Below are positions 54,052 through 64,000 of a stretch of 64,000 nt of DNA, piece by piece. The first letter of the stretch is position 1. Each line of letters opens with the position of its first letter. The translations under genes and the position numbers were made by a program. The notes under the pieces were generated by a model. That model made no database searches. It was not told the DNA's origin and saw nothing but the letters and a program-made list of their open reading frames with translations. The stretch lies in NCBI GenBank assembly GCA_951802425.1, contig OX637798.1:2914001-2978000 (forward strand). The letters are read 5' to 3'. Source of the stretch: Clavaria fumosa. Lineage: Eukaryota > Basidiomycota > Agaricomycetes > Agaricales > Clavariaceae.

Positions 54052-55930
54052 CAATTGTCAAATCGCTACAGAAATGGGAGGATAAACTCCTCAGTAGACA
54101 AATCAACATGGTCACAGACCACGAAGCACTGGGGTTCTTTAAGAACCAAATGCACTTGTCTGGCCGGCAGGCCAGGTGGATGGAATACATGGAGAGGTTT
54201 GACTACTCCATCACTTATATTAAAGGCGAGAGCAACAAAGTTGCGGATGGCCTTTCGCATTACCATATGAGTGATGTGACGGATGAGATTCATCCGGGTC
54301 ACGAGTACATGAAGGTGGATGTTCCCCTTGACCCTGAAGGGGACAAGTTGCCCCGTGGATGCCTGGAGGAGGTGCATGCACTACGAGTACACGCACCTGC
54401 CGCGGACCAGGAGACCGAGCAGGAGCAACCGCCGCCTGTGCCCCAAGCGGACGGGGATGTGAGGGACGAGATGCTCATGCCCTTAAGGCCCCGCATGGAA
54501 GGGGGGGATAGCAGGATGCTGCAAAGCATCCATGATGGCTATGAACAGGATCGCCTGTTCAAAATAATTTTGGAACAACTGGGAAACTACACCGGTTTTA
54601 AGATCAGGGAGGACCTGATCTTCTCCGAGAATAAAAAGGGAGACAAGGTGCTCTGCGTACCTCGTACCCTTCATGAAGGAAAAAGCATCCCTGGAATATT
54701 AATCCAGGAAGCCCATGCGGTCCTAGGACATATGGGGTTGCGGATAATGACAGATTATGTCTGTCGTTACTACTGGTGGCCATCGGTGTCTAAAGACATC
54801 GATAAGTTTTGTACATTGTGCGGTGTGTGCCAGACGAGCAAGACTTCCCTGCAAAAGCCGCAAGGGCTTCTACACACCCTTCCGATCCCCAGGTGGCCCT
54901 GGGAATCAATAGGAATGGACTTTGTAGGTCCATTCCATGTCAAGAGAGGCGGACTACCTCTGGGTGGTGATTTGCCACCTCACTTCACTGGTACATCTAG
55001 TACCAGTTACAGTGTCGGTAACGGCAGCAGAGCTAGCCTGGCTCTTTCTAACCCATGTAGTGAGACTACATGGGCTGCCAGGATCAATTGTGTCTGACCG
55101 TGATCCTAGATTCACCTCTGCCTTTTGGCAGGAAATGCACTGACTACTTGGTGTAAAGCTGCGGATGTCCACAGCTTTCCATCTGCAGACGGATGGAGCA
55201 ATGGAACAGTCGATCCGATCTGTGGTCCAACCGGACCAGATGGATTGGGCGGAGCGAATCCCAATGGTCGAATTTGCCATTAACATGTCAATCAGCGCGT
55301 CGACAGGGTTTGCCCCATTTGAGCTCACCTATGGGTACATGCCCCAGATGATGGCAGAGTTGCCAGACAACCTCTGGGTGGTGCCCAGAGGTGTAAGGAT
55401 GTGCGCGGAGAAAGCCACGCTCAACCTTGCAATGGCGCACGATGCAATTATAGAAAGTCACATCCACCAGACGTTTTATGCTAACCAGCATAGACGGGCA
55501 GAGCACCCATTTAGAGAGGGAGAATTAGTCTACCTCTCAACAGAGAATTTGAATCTCCCTAAAAAGTGAGCTAGAAAGCTCATGCCGAAGTTTATTGGGC
55601 CTTACCCAATATGGTCATGTAGACCGGAATTGTCGACGTACGAGCTGGAGCTCCCCGACTCGCTAAAGTTGAGGAGGATCCACCTGACATTCCATGTCAG
55701 CCAGTTGCAGCGACATGAGCCGAATGACGATGCATTGTTTCCATGTCGTGAAGTGAAAGTCTTCTATGACTTTGGCATGGACCTGAAGGAGGAATGGCTA
55801 GTAGACGCCATTATTGGCCATAGGTGGGAAGGACGCCACCTAGAATGCGAGGTCTGATGGAACCTCGGGGATATGACTTGGGAGCCGTATATGGGAGTCA
55901 AAGAGCTAGCAGCTCTAGACCACTACCTTG
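54020..55930 (+). pseudogene. Gypsy D RNase H end, integrase and chromo-like tail
   Basis: RNase H end: DREALAIVKSLQKWED and MVTDHEALGFFKNQMHLSGR. Integrase zinc finger: HAVLGHMGLRIMTDYVCRYY with CTLCGVC. The catalytic D-D-E falls in WESIGMDFVGPF, SIVSDRDPRF and LQTDGAMEQSIRSV; a frameshift lies between the first two (about 54945) and TGA codons after QEMH (55141) and after LPKK (55567) replace Arg. The tail EEWLVDAIIGHRWEGRHLEC, EV*WNLGDMTWEPYMG, is a chromodomain-like end with one TGA (55855). Confidence 0.82.
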
Positions 55931-56126
55931 AACTACAAGGTGTAGACTCGTGGAGGGCACTACCTAGGTGCCCTCGAGCAGAGTGCGGAGTAGTAAACGC
56001 GATTGAGCCAGACTGCGGGGTTGTTAGCCACAGTGATTAAGTCACATGGTGGCTCCACCGTAAGGTACAAAACCTTAAGAGGGCCTGCCCTCTTTTTCTC
56101 TTTTTCCTCATCAGCCATTTTTTACA

Positions 56127-58237
56127 ATGGATGATCTGATGGGGGAAACCCCATCTCCTCGTGCTACCCATGCTGCCGCTGCTACCGCCGCCGTCCCTGG
56201 CCTCATGCCAGGGAACTCGCTGCCAATGAGCATCGTCGGAATGGCTGGGTTGTCCCAGCCGTCGTTGTCGCAAGGGGAGGAAACTCTCCCCTGGGTCCAG
56301 GATTGCATGATCCATGTGATCACCCATGGATCCCGGTGCCCTCAGTGTATCGGATTCCGTTGCCACATCTTCGAGTCGCTGCTGCACTCAGATGAAGCAT
56401 TTCAACAAACGCTTAAGGAAGTGCAGGAAAGCACTAAGTGTGAGCTTGAGCCGGAGCTTGGGATGATGCAGCGCAAGTTGGATGACTTGCATGAAGAGTA
56501 TGAGAAGGGCAATGCCCTTTGCGCCGGGCACTGGCAAAAGCTTGAAAAAGCTTATGATAGCCTGGATAAGGTCGAGAACAACCTTAGAAAGGTGTGGGAG
56601 AAGATTCTCTCCTTGACTGAAAAGTTGGCAAGCGCCAACGAGGAGCTCGCCGCAGTGCGAACTGCAGCGAAAGGGATCCCTTGGAGCAGGACCCTAAAAG
56701 GGCCCGCACTGCCGTCTCATACGTGGACATAGCGCCGCCTATGGGGGACATGGATGTCCCCATGAATGTTGAGGAGGGGTATCCCCCTCTTCCACCTGCT
56801 GGTATTAGCCAGCAGAACCCCGATGCCTCACTGAGGCATAAATGAACGTTTGCAGAGACGGTGCTTGCGCCTCCGACAAGGGGTTATCCCTTTAATGCTC
56901 CCCACCCGGACAGGGCTCTGGATGGCTATCCCTGGCCATCGGGGATGTCCATCAAGCCCGGTGCATGGGCTGTCGAGTTGAAGATGGTTGAGGAGGTGAT
57001 AGCCCTCAACCAGCAGGCGCATCATGGAGCGCCTGACGGCAGTTACAATATGACTGCCATAATGAAGATGCGATGGACCATTAAGGAGGCCCAGAAGAAC
57101 GCGGCAGCGGGAAAGCTGCCTATGCCAGTTGAGGACTGGCTGTTGAGGAACTGGAGAGTTCCTGCCAGTGTCGAGAAATTGGCAGACCGGGTGGCACACC
57201 ATCTGCAGGGGCAGATGTTGCGAGAGAGCAGAGGGATGGGCGACCCATCCCTGAGGGCAGGACCCTTGGAAGTCGCAGGAGGGGGAGCACCCTCCTATCC
57301 GTCATACCAGACATTGCCGCTGACAGCAGCAAGAGTGGTTGCGCCTCCCATTAGGGAGTTTGTAGAGACCGGGGAGCCATTGCTCCCCCAAGAGCTGTGG
57401 CTCTCCTTTGTAGGGGAGAAGGGGGAAATTCCCCCTATGAATCCGAAAGGTGACAGAGGTGCAGTGTCAGACCTGTGCTGCTGGGCTGCTGACATAAGGA
57501 TGGGCAGGGCGGCCGTCCTTGGGATTGATAAAGATGGGGACTCACCCCTGTCTTTTGCATGCAAGGTGGCCATCTGGCGCACCATAATGGCGTGCGCACC
57601 GTCTTGGGCCCGAATGCAGCGCCCGTTCCTAGCTATGGCTGTAGCCCTCTTTGTGTCAAAGGGGGCATATGTGCAGGCCATCAAAGGGAGAGTCCTCCCT
57701 GTACGACGTTCCAGGCACTGGAACACAAAGATAACGCCAACCGTTGTGCAGACGATCGAGGCATTTGTAGATGCCGGAGTCTCCATTGGGGAAATGGAGC
57801 TCTGGGACAAATTTGTACTCATGTGGGCACACGAGTATGTGCGAAAGGGGAATGCCCCCTTAGACGACAATATCCAGCTAGCGCTGGGTGAACGGGAGAA
57901 GCCTCCTGTACTGCCCCAGACATATGCACTGCTAGAGTGCATAGGGCGCAGGGCACATCTGTGCCATCTTCAGCTGAGCGAGAAGATGGGAGATGAACGG
58001 AGGGGCGATGCGCCCCTGGACGACAGTGGAAGTACATCCATCGTTAAAAACCCCCTAGGGTTACCTATCGGGGGTTTAACAATATCTCAGACAGAGGGTG
58101 CGGGGCCCTCTCAAAAACAAAAGAAAGTGGCTAAGTCATCAGCCACTAAGGCCACGAAGAGGCCTGTTGTGTCGTCGCCCAACTGGAGCGACAACGAGGG
58201 CGAGCCACCATGCGACTATGAGCAGGGCTCAGACTAA
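56127..58237 (+). CDS. Extra ORF of gypsy D, unknown function
   Basis: Sense-strand gene between pol and the 3' LTR, absent from ordinary gypsy elements. Part one (56127-56732) starts MDDLMGETPSPRATHAAA, has a CPQCIGFRCH zinc-like patch and a long coiled coil (LEPELGMMQRKLDDLHEEYE, LSLTEKLASANEELAAVR). A one-base shift near 56670 links it to the frame ERDPLEQDPKRARTAVSYVD, then one TGA (56843) where Arg fits, then the 458-residue part (56861-58237): YPWPSGMSIKPGAW, VAHHLQGQMLRESRG, CCWAADIRMGRAAVLGID, VVQTIEAFVDAGVSIGEMEL, and a Lys/Ser-rich end. I do not recognise a family. Its layout, Cys patch plus coiled coil, resembles the antisense gene of gypsy X, but the sequences do not match by eye. 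Confidence 0.6.
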
Positions 58238-58535
58238 GCGTCCGAGCTCTTTAAAAAATATGCCTACCCCGCAGGACGAGACAGCGGCACTTGGGGCACC
58301 CCCCACCGGGGTGTGCCACTCGTGACACACTGTCCAACTGGGGGCAGGTTGCACAGACCACTGGGTAGGACCCGTCAGCACCAGGCGAAGGCCCCAGGAG
58401 GGGATCGCGCCCGGTGACATGGCGGTAACCCTGCCCAAGGGAATGCGCCCCTTGTAAAATTATCCTATGATCCTGCTCGTCGTCCTGTGCTGCCCGCACA
58501 TTGCCTCTGGTTGGGGCCTCTCCGGAGGGGGAGGG
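58238..58535. other. Gypsy D 3' non-coding region
   Basis: No gene. Hairpins continue (for example 'gcaccccccaccggggtgtgc' near 58297). Ends in the polypurine tract before the 3' LTR. Confidence 0.6.
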
Positions 58536-58760
58536 TGTAAGGCTATAGGCCTTTTCTATTCTTTTATTACATAATCTACATACCATAATAGTCTACTAGC
58601 ATAGCCGCTTAGGCTATGCTTACATCAGTGGCCCCTAGAGGGCCGCTTGCCTATATATACCATGTTGCGACTGTACAGAGAGGGTAGATCCCTCTACATA
58701 GAACTACTACACTCAATATACAGTTGAGTCCGGTTCTTTTGAGGGATAGAAAGCTTTACA
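58536..58760 (+). repeat. 3' LTR of gypsy D
   Basis: 225 bp matching 49856-50080 except for sites such as acgtaa/acataa, gctcgcc/gcttgcc and accgtgtcgcg/accatgttgcg, which are CpG transitions. Followed by GGTCA. Confidence 0.92.
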
Positions 58761-58882
58761 GGTCATCTTCACAACTCATGATAGGTCATCTTCACGACCT
58801 TACCTATGCGTTCCTAACCCCTTGCGACTTTAGTAGAGCATGCGCCTAGTTACTATATGACTAAACATACCCTGTGCTACTA
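58761..58882 (+). repeat. Gypsy X 3' LTR, middle part
   Basis: Continues the LTR after the gypsy D insertion (first five bases are the duplicated GGTCA). 'gaccttacctatgc' and 'tttagtagagcatgcgc' match 440-490 at the window start. Ends at TA (58881-58882), the pogo target. Confidence 0.8.
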
Positions 58883-61810
58883 CAGTCATCCACTGGTCCC
58901 TGAACCAGCACCATTTCTTGAAACAATTTTTTTTAAACACTCATACAACAAACCCATGACCTCATAAATGGTACTAGCTTGGCCTACATAGTCTTGTACA
59001 TACAGGTAAAATTGGATTTGCCAGTTGCATGCTTGGATCTCAAGTGAGATTGAATTTATTGCATAATTTTTGTAAATTTGCATTCTTGGTCACATAATAA
59101 GTTTTGAAAAAAATCATATGTTGAACTGTGATAATACTCTACATGGTCTAATGCAATTTGGACCAAGGAAACACTTCTAAAGAGAGGGAGAGGCCATCTC
59201 TTGCAAAGTGGCTGTTATCATGTCATGTCACACTTTTTATCTGACTCACTGGCACATGCAGCATGACATGGCATGGATCCAGCAATAAAAGTGTAAATCC
59301 TCCTACTCTCTCCAACCTCCAAGAAAACGGTTAGAAAGACGAAATCTCAGAGCAAAAAACATCAAGAAGATTCTGAGCTGCACAAAAAATGGATGCAGAA
59401 GGCTATCGAGTTCTACAATGCAGATCACACCAACCTGACATCTGGAAAGGAGCCACGGTCTGCCCGACAATGCTGCCAAGAGGCCGAAGACCTTTGCTTT
59501 CAAAAAACCAACAAAAAAAAAGGTCAAGCTATCTTATTCCACACTCTTACGACAAGCCAAAGGTGGACACTCTATTCACGAATTCAATACCACAAAACGA
59601 TGGTTGACAGATGCTGAAGAAAAAATGGTATCTGACTACACACTTGAGCTTGCAAGCCACAGTTTCCCATTGAGCCATCAGCGACTCAAAGAACACGTCA
59701 CCGAAATTCTTAGAGCACGAGCAGGCAATAATCAAAGTTTCCCAGAGAGTGAATTGGGCGTAAACTGGACAGCACGATTTGTTGAGCGTCATCCAGAGCT
59801 CCAAATGCATTGGTCGCATGGGCTAGACCACTCACGTGCAAGAGCCGTCAACCCAGCTACAAAAGAAGCCTTTTTCAAGCTCTTCAAAGAGACAGTAGAG
59901 GGAAGTGGGGGAGATGATGTCATTCCACCGGAGCTGATATGGGGAGTTGACGAGACAGGGTTTCAAGAGGGAATCGGAGGCAAAGAAAGAGTTATTGGTC
60001 CTAAATCCAAGTCTGTTCAGCACCAGCAACGTGGCGGAGATCATGAAAATATTACTGTAATTGTTGGGATATGTGGAGATGGTACCAACACCTCACCGAC
60101 TATCATCTTCAAAGGCGAGTGGTTCCAGACGAGCTAGAAGCAAGAAAATCCACTCCATGCTTCGTCAGTACCATTGCTTACATACAAAAACCAAATACTT
60201 ACAGTATTTCAGCCTGGGGTATGCACAGAAAGGGTATGTCAATGGGGAGATTGGTGTTGAATGGATGAAAAAGTTTGAGCGAGCCACATCAGCCAAAGCG
60301 AATGGACGACGACGACTGCTCCTCGCAGATGGACACAACTCACATTACACCCGTGGCTTTCTTGAACATGCTCGAGAACACCGCATTCATGTCATCTGCT
60401 ACCCCTCACACTCAACACACGTGTACCAAGGGCTTGATGTCGTCATATTCAGTGTTCTCAAGCGCCGCTGGTGGGAAGCTCGAGATAAATATGAACGGGA
60501 ACATGGAAGGAAGGTTGACAAGACGTATTTTCTGTCAGTCTATGCCGAAGCCCATACACGAGCACTCACTGCTGAAAACATCAAGGTTGCATTCAAAAAA
60601 ACAGGACTGATCCCATTCAATCCCAATGTCATAACAGAAGAGGCAATGGCACCAAGTCGCGAGTCTTCAAGCAAGGGAGTGCTCCCAGTCAGGCAAGATG
60701 ACTCTATCCAAAGTATTGCTGATGCAATCTGCACCAAATATTCAAGACAGCAAAGTACTGAAGTGCTGCCTGAAAATCAGGACCAAGAACCTCAAATAGA
60801 TCCAGCATTGACAGCATTAGACTCACTCGCATCAAACCCGGCATCATTTATCAAGCTTTCAATCCCAATCTCCCCCTCAAAGCCGCTGACATTCAAGCCA
60901 AACATAATTTCACCTGTGAAACATGAGAGATACAAGGAGCTTCTTGACGAAACACCAAGCACGCACCAGAGCGGCCTCCTTCAAGATGCTCTTCGAGACA
61001 TGAAAGCCTGAGACACTCAACATAAACAGCAGCTGATTGAAATGCAGGCAGTGGTGATCTTGAACACGATTTATGTTGATCAGGTCCAAAAGCGGCTGCA
61101 AGAGCATGAAAAAGTCAAAAATAAGAAGAAATCGAAGCGAATCATGAGCGATGGCTTACCGCATCTTCTGGATGGAGACAAGTTTTTTGAAAGGGTTGTC
61201 CAGCATGAAGAAGCATTAAAAAGAGAAGCCGAAGTGAAAAAAGCAAGGCAGTCACAATGCAGAAGGCATGGCGAGATGCTGGCGGAGTGGAAAAAGGCTG
61301 AGGAAGCACGGAAGGTTTGAAATAAAGAAGTGAAGGAGCAGTGGAGCAGCGCAGTGAAGGAGTGGGAGAGAGAACGTGATGCTGCTAAAGCAGAAAGGCG
61401 AAGAGCCACTGGAAAGAAGCCAGTCCTTAAAGATTATGGTGATGGTGGGTTAGAAAAGGCCATGCCCAGGCCCAGGCTTGAGGATACTGTTGATGATGAT
61501 GAGGAGACTGGCTCAGATTCTGACGATAGTGACACTGAGACTGAATGATTGGACTCCGAAAAAGGGTCGGCATTGCATGGCAGCGTGATGTGACACCTGG
61601 TGCAAGGACTAATATTACGACTGATAACGAGTTTTTTGAGAGATTGGTCCCGATCTTAACCAATTTCAATCTGATTTAGATTAAAATGGGCAGTCATGTG
61701 GCTTAGAGGGTACTAATTTGATAGGTATTACCCGATTTTATTAAACTATAATACACATTTCGTGACACTTGCCTGAAAAATTCACTGGTGCAAGGACCGG
61801 TGGATGACTG
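58883..61810 (+). mobile_element. Pogo/Tigger-type DDE transposon
   Basis: 2928 bp with inverted ends CAGTCATCCACTGGTCC on the left and CAGTCATCCACCGGTCC on the reverse complement of the right (about 25 bp with three mismatches), flanked by TA at 58881-58882 and 61811-61812. Removing the element plus one TA restores the LTR sequence seen at 525-535 (ctactatagt). Contains a DDE_1-type transposase gene with four lesions. Confidence 0.92.
59393..61548 (+). pseudogene. Pogo-type DDE transposase
   Basis: Cut-and-paste transposase with CENP-B-like DNA-binding N-terminus. Starts MQKAIEFYNADHTNLTSGKE, with an N-terminal helix-turn-helix; a one-base slip in A9 (59513-59521) moves to the frame SYSTLLRQAKGGHSIHEFNT then KRWLTDAEEKMVSDY. 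The CENP-B HTH follows (GVNWTARFVERHPELQMHWS). DDE core: IWGVDETGF, a TAG (60135-60137) where Trp is expected in EWFQTS*KQENPLHAS, a 49-bp intron 60164-60212 (GTCAGT...TTTCAG) that joins HAS to LGYAQKGYVNGE, then RRLLLADGHNSHYT and STHVYQGLDVVIFSVLKRRW. Two TGA stops (61009, 61318), both likely old CGA, precede a Lys/Glu-rich coiled coil and an acidic end. All three catalytic Asp positions survive. Confidence 0.88.
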
Positions 61811-62518
61811 TATAGTTCTGTCACCTGGTGACCTCTGTACTTTTCCTTTTTTGTTATACTCTACTGTATGTATGTATATAAGTCTCACATGTACTTCTCG
61901 TATGGTAGACTTGATATTGATGCACTTTGGTTTAAGCTTGAGGCTATTACGCCCTTTGAGCTTGGAACCACCGTGATTGATAGGTCTTGTCTCACTTGGT
62001 GACCTCGACAATACCAAGACCACTCTGCTTATCTCTAAACTCATCCTCTGTGCTTGTACAACTTGTGCGCTCTAAGTATTCTCTTTACTTCGTCTTGATA
62101 CTGATTCTTTGAACCCTATAGGTTCTCCCGTCAGTTGGCAAAGTCATTGCCTTCACCGATATACTTCTCGATACTATTGCAACCACTCGCGACCTTCACG
62201 ACACCATCTGTTTCTCCCACCTTGTCTATTTCTTTTACTATGCTTCATTGGTCAACTTCGCAACCTTCTCAGTGTTATCCATTTCTCCCAACTTGTCTTT
62301 TCCTTTCTCTACACTTGTCTACTGACTTCACAACCTTCCAAGCAACATCTCCCTTCTCTTTACTTGTCTATTTACACCCTTTCAGACATCCTCGCGACCT
62401 TCCGGGACCAAGCATTATCGACTGTGCTCAACAGTTGATTGGTCTTAGTGAGTTTCCAGAACTGGTCACCAACAAGTCGACCTTTGGCATTACTTATGAG
62501 ACAGGACAGGCCCTAACA
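61811..62518 (+). repeat. Gypsy X 3' LTR, last part
   Basis: Resumes after the pogo insertion and matches 530-1310 at the window start in order, including 'gtctcacatgtactt', 'ggtttaagcttgaggct' and the CT-rich third. Ends CCCTAACA (62511-62518). With the other two parts the LTR is about 1067 bp. Confidence 0.85.
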
Positions 62519-62520
62519 CT

Positions 62521-62970
62521 CAGGACAAAGGGAGATGGAAGGTAGAGACAGATGCGAGTAACCTGGCAACTGGTGGAGTGCTCTCACAGCAGCAGACAGA
62601 TGGAACCTGGAGAGTCATGGACTATATCTCCAAGGCCCTCACTGCAGCTGAGAAGAACTACGATGTGTATGACAAGGAGTTCTTGGCTGTGATTCGGGCA
62701 CTTTGTGAGTGGCGGGCATACCTCATTGGAGCAGATGAGACAATTGAAATCTGGATGGACCATGCGAACCTCCAGTACTTCCGGAAGCCCCAGAAGTTGA
62801 AACCGAGGCAGGTCCGTTGGGTTGGAGAGCTCCAGTGCTTTGACTTTGAGATAAAGTATCGCACTGGCAAGTTGAATACGAAGGCAGATGCACTCTCCTG
62901 GAGACCGGACTATGGAGAGATGGTGGAGGAGGATGCACCGGTGCAGGTTTTCCTGGAAACGGAAGTCCGT
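62521..62970 (+). pseudogene. Gypsy C RNase H fragment
   Basis: Reads VETDASNLATGGVLSQQQTD, KALTAAEKNYDVYDKEFLAV, IEIWMDHANLQYFRKPQKLK, QCFDFEIKYRTGKLNTKADA. This is the RNase H and connection domain that degrades the RNA strand during reverse transcription; the DASN and DHANL segments are present. The upstream RT and all of gag lie outside or are lost. The frame runs on into the solo LTR and stops at 63084. Relative to gypsy B the differences are mostly transitions. Confidence 0.82.
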
Positions 62971-63876
62971 TGTAGTAGGCTGTACAGGTGTTGGCTGCAA
63001 ATAGATGTTCGCGGCCGGGTTCTTCAGGGGGTCTTATTGCACAACGGGTATACTAGACAGAACCTTGGAGGATATGGAGGTTGAGTGCAAAAGGTTCAGA
63101 GAGTGAAAATATATGTTGTCCGGAGTATCCGGTATCGGATCCGATAGAGTCCGATGTTTGGATCGAAGGTTCGAGGGGCCGGCGACGACGAAGGCCAGCA
63201 GATCAATAGGTACGACAAAAGGTGAGCTTGCTAAAAATCACAGCACGATGTGGGCGTTCAAAAGCTGGATTTCTGTATAGTCCGAAGTGTGCTTAAGTAC
63301 AGTTCTGTAAGTACAGCAAATTGGAATGTACGGAAATGTCCGGAAAACATATGGAACAGCGCCATGTCGCGTGAAGGGTTACATGAGGGAGTTATATCAC
63401 AAGGGAATTGAGTAGCTCGGAGGAATGAAATGTCCGATGAGTAGCACATGTCCGGACCGCTCGTAAACTGAAGGAAAGTGGGGCTGGTACAGCAAAGGGG
63501 TATTAGGAACAATGGGCAAAGTACTGCAAAGGGTTGGAAACGTTCAAATGATTGAATGGTTGAAAGGGATCACAATATGAAATTTACAGCATGTTATATG
63601 AAATAAAGGAATGGGAATGGAATAATGAGTATGTCGAGCGCTGACCATGCTGGAGTGATGAAATAGAAAGGCGTGGGCGGTGTGTGAGACCTGCGGGCTG
63701 TGATCTTCACGGGGAGTTGGAGACCGGAGAGTCCGATGTCGGATAAGTATCGGTCGTTATCGGATGGTGTCGGATTGTTATCGGATCGTATCGGACGCGA
63801 TTGCTTTGGATCCCGAAATATCCGGATGATCGGTATCTGTCATGTTTCTATGTTCAAACCGCATATTATCCTTACA
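62971..63876. mobile_element. Solo LTR of an unrelated retrotransposon
   Basis: 906 bp from TGTAGTAGGCTG to ATCCTTACA, flanked by the duplicated CCGT (62967-62970, 63877-63880), which restores the gypsy B sequence when one copy is removed. TG...CA ends and no coding sequence mark it as a solo LTR. It carries a cluster of 'tatcgga'/'tccgat' motifs at 63115-63160 and 63730-63840. Confidence 0.85.
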
Positions 63877-64000
63877 CCGTGTGTCATTCACATCGGAAAT
63901 GGAGACACTACTCCAGAAAAATAGCGCAGTACACATACAGAAGCTGGAGGAGCTTGATGACAAGTGGACACGAGATCATGCTGGACTCTGGCAAAAGGGG

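Larger units (their letters stand above)
49856..58760 (+). mobile_element. Gypsy D, hairpin-rich Ty3/gypsy retrotransposon
   Basis: Complete element of 8905 bp: 225-bp LTRs (49856-50080, 58536-58760; TGTAAGG...TTTACA), target duplication GGTCA (49851-49855, 58761-58765), and a polypurine tract 'cggagggggaggg' before the 3' LTR. Order: gag, protease, RT, RNase H, integrase with chromo-like tail, and an extra ORF of ~2.1 kb. The LTRs differ at about seven sites, mostly CG against TG or CA. Throughout, the DNA is filled with short perfect inverted repeats, for example 51325-51348, 51713-51735, 52059-52081, 53426-53452, 54600-54622 and 57233-57251. Confidence 0.92.
62519..64000 (+). mobile_element. 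Gypsy C fragment, same family as A and B
   Basis: Begins inside pol (RNase H) at the end of the X LTR, matches gypsy B 31596-32046, is split by a solo LTR (62971-63876), then matches gypsy B 32047-32170 to the window end. The X element therefore lies in or against an older gypsy C copy. Arg to Trp at DALSWRPDYG (DALSRRPDYG in B) is again a CpG transition. Confidence 0.85.

Overview
The window is eukaryotic and almost certainly from a mushroom-type fungus (Agaricomycetes, Basidiomycota). Genes carry short 48-60 bp GT-AG introns. The mobile elements are Ty3/gypsy chromoviruses, a fungal Helitron-type Rep/helicase with DUF6570-like and protease-like parts, a pogo-type DDE element and a Ty1/copia relic. 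The host-type genes are a degenerate G-protein alpha subunit, fragments of a Na+/H+ exchanger, and two NACHT-WD40 (NLR/STAND) genes. I saw no rRNA, no convincing tRNA and no CRISPR array. Most of the window is nested transposon sequence, so it looks like a repeat-rich, heterochromatin-like island.

Layout. 1-1310: remnant LTR of 'family X'. 1316-1771: hAT-like MITE. 1772-5012: reverse-strand gypsy A, interrupted by a TA-flanked MITE (3137-3505). 5812-7541: reverse-strand G-alpha pseudogene that has lost its NKxD motif. 8118-9630: interleaved fragments of a Na+/H+ exchanger and a second G-alpha copy. 9801-14811: NLR gene 1 (coiled coil, NACHT, 16 WD40 repeats, one 8-bp deletion). 15371-18037 and 18038-28026: a short derivative and the large copy of a Helitron-coding element bounded by ~53-bp inverted repeats. 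28297-29339: copia relic. 29340-30081: minisatellite. 30082-35269: long foldback palindrome, split by gypsy B (30183-33803, 5-bp target duplication CTGTG). 35564-40329: 5'-truncated second NLR with 28 near-identical WD40 repeats. 40455-62518: gypsy X, whose 3' LTR was entered by gypsy D (49856-58760, duplication GGTCA) and by a pogo-type element (58883-61810, duplication TA). 62519-64000: gypsy C, the same family as A and B, split by a 906-bp solo LTR.

The two host-derived themes are a decayed signalling/transport locus (G-alpha and exchanger) and amplifying NLR receptors. NLR 2 is bounded by transposon sequence on both sides, as if duplicated by or into transposons. Most premature stops in the elements are TGA where Arg is expected, which fits CGA to TGA decay at CpG.

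The most unusual signal is in gypsy D. The whole element, coding regions and LTRs alike, is packed with short perfect inverted repeats (stems of 6-10 bp, loops of 1-10 nt), usually at least one per 60 bases. The other elements in the window do not show this. Second is the Helitron-type coding sequence inside long terminal inverted repeats, with an internally deleted derivative beside it.
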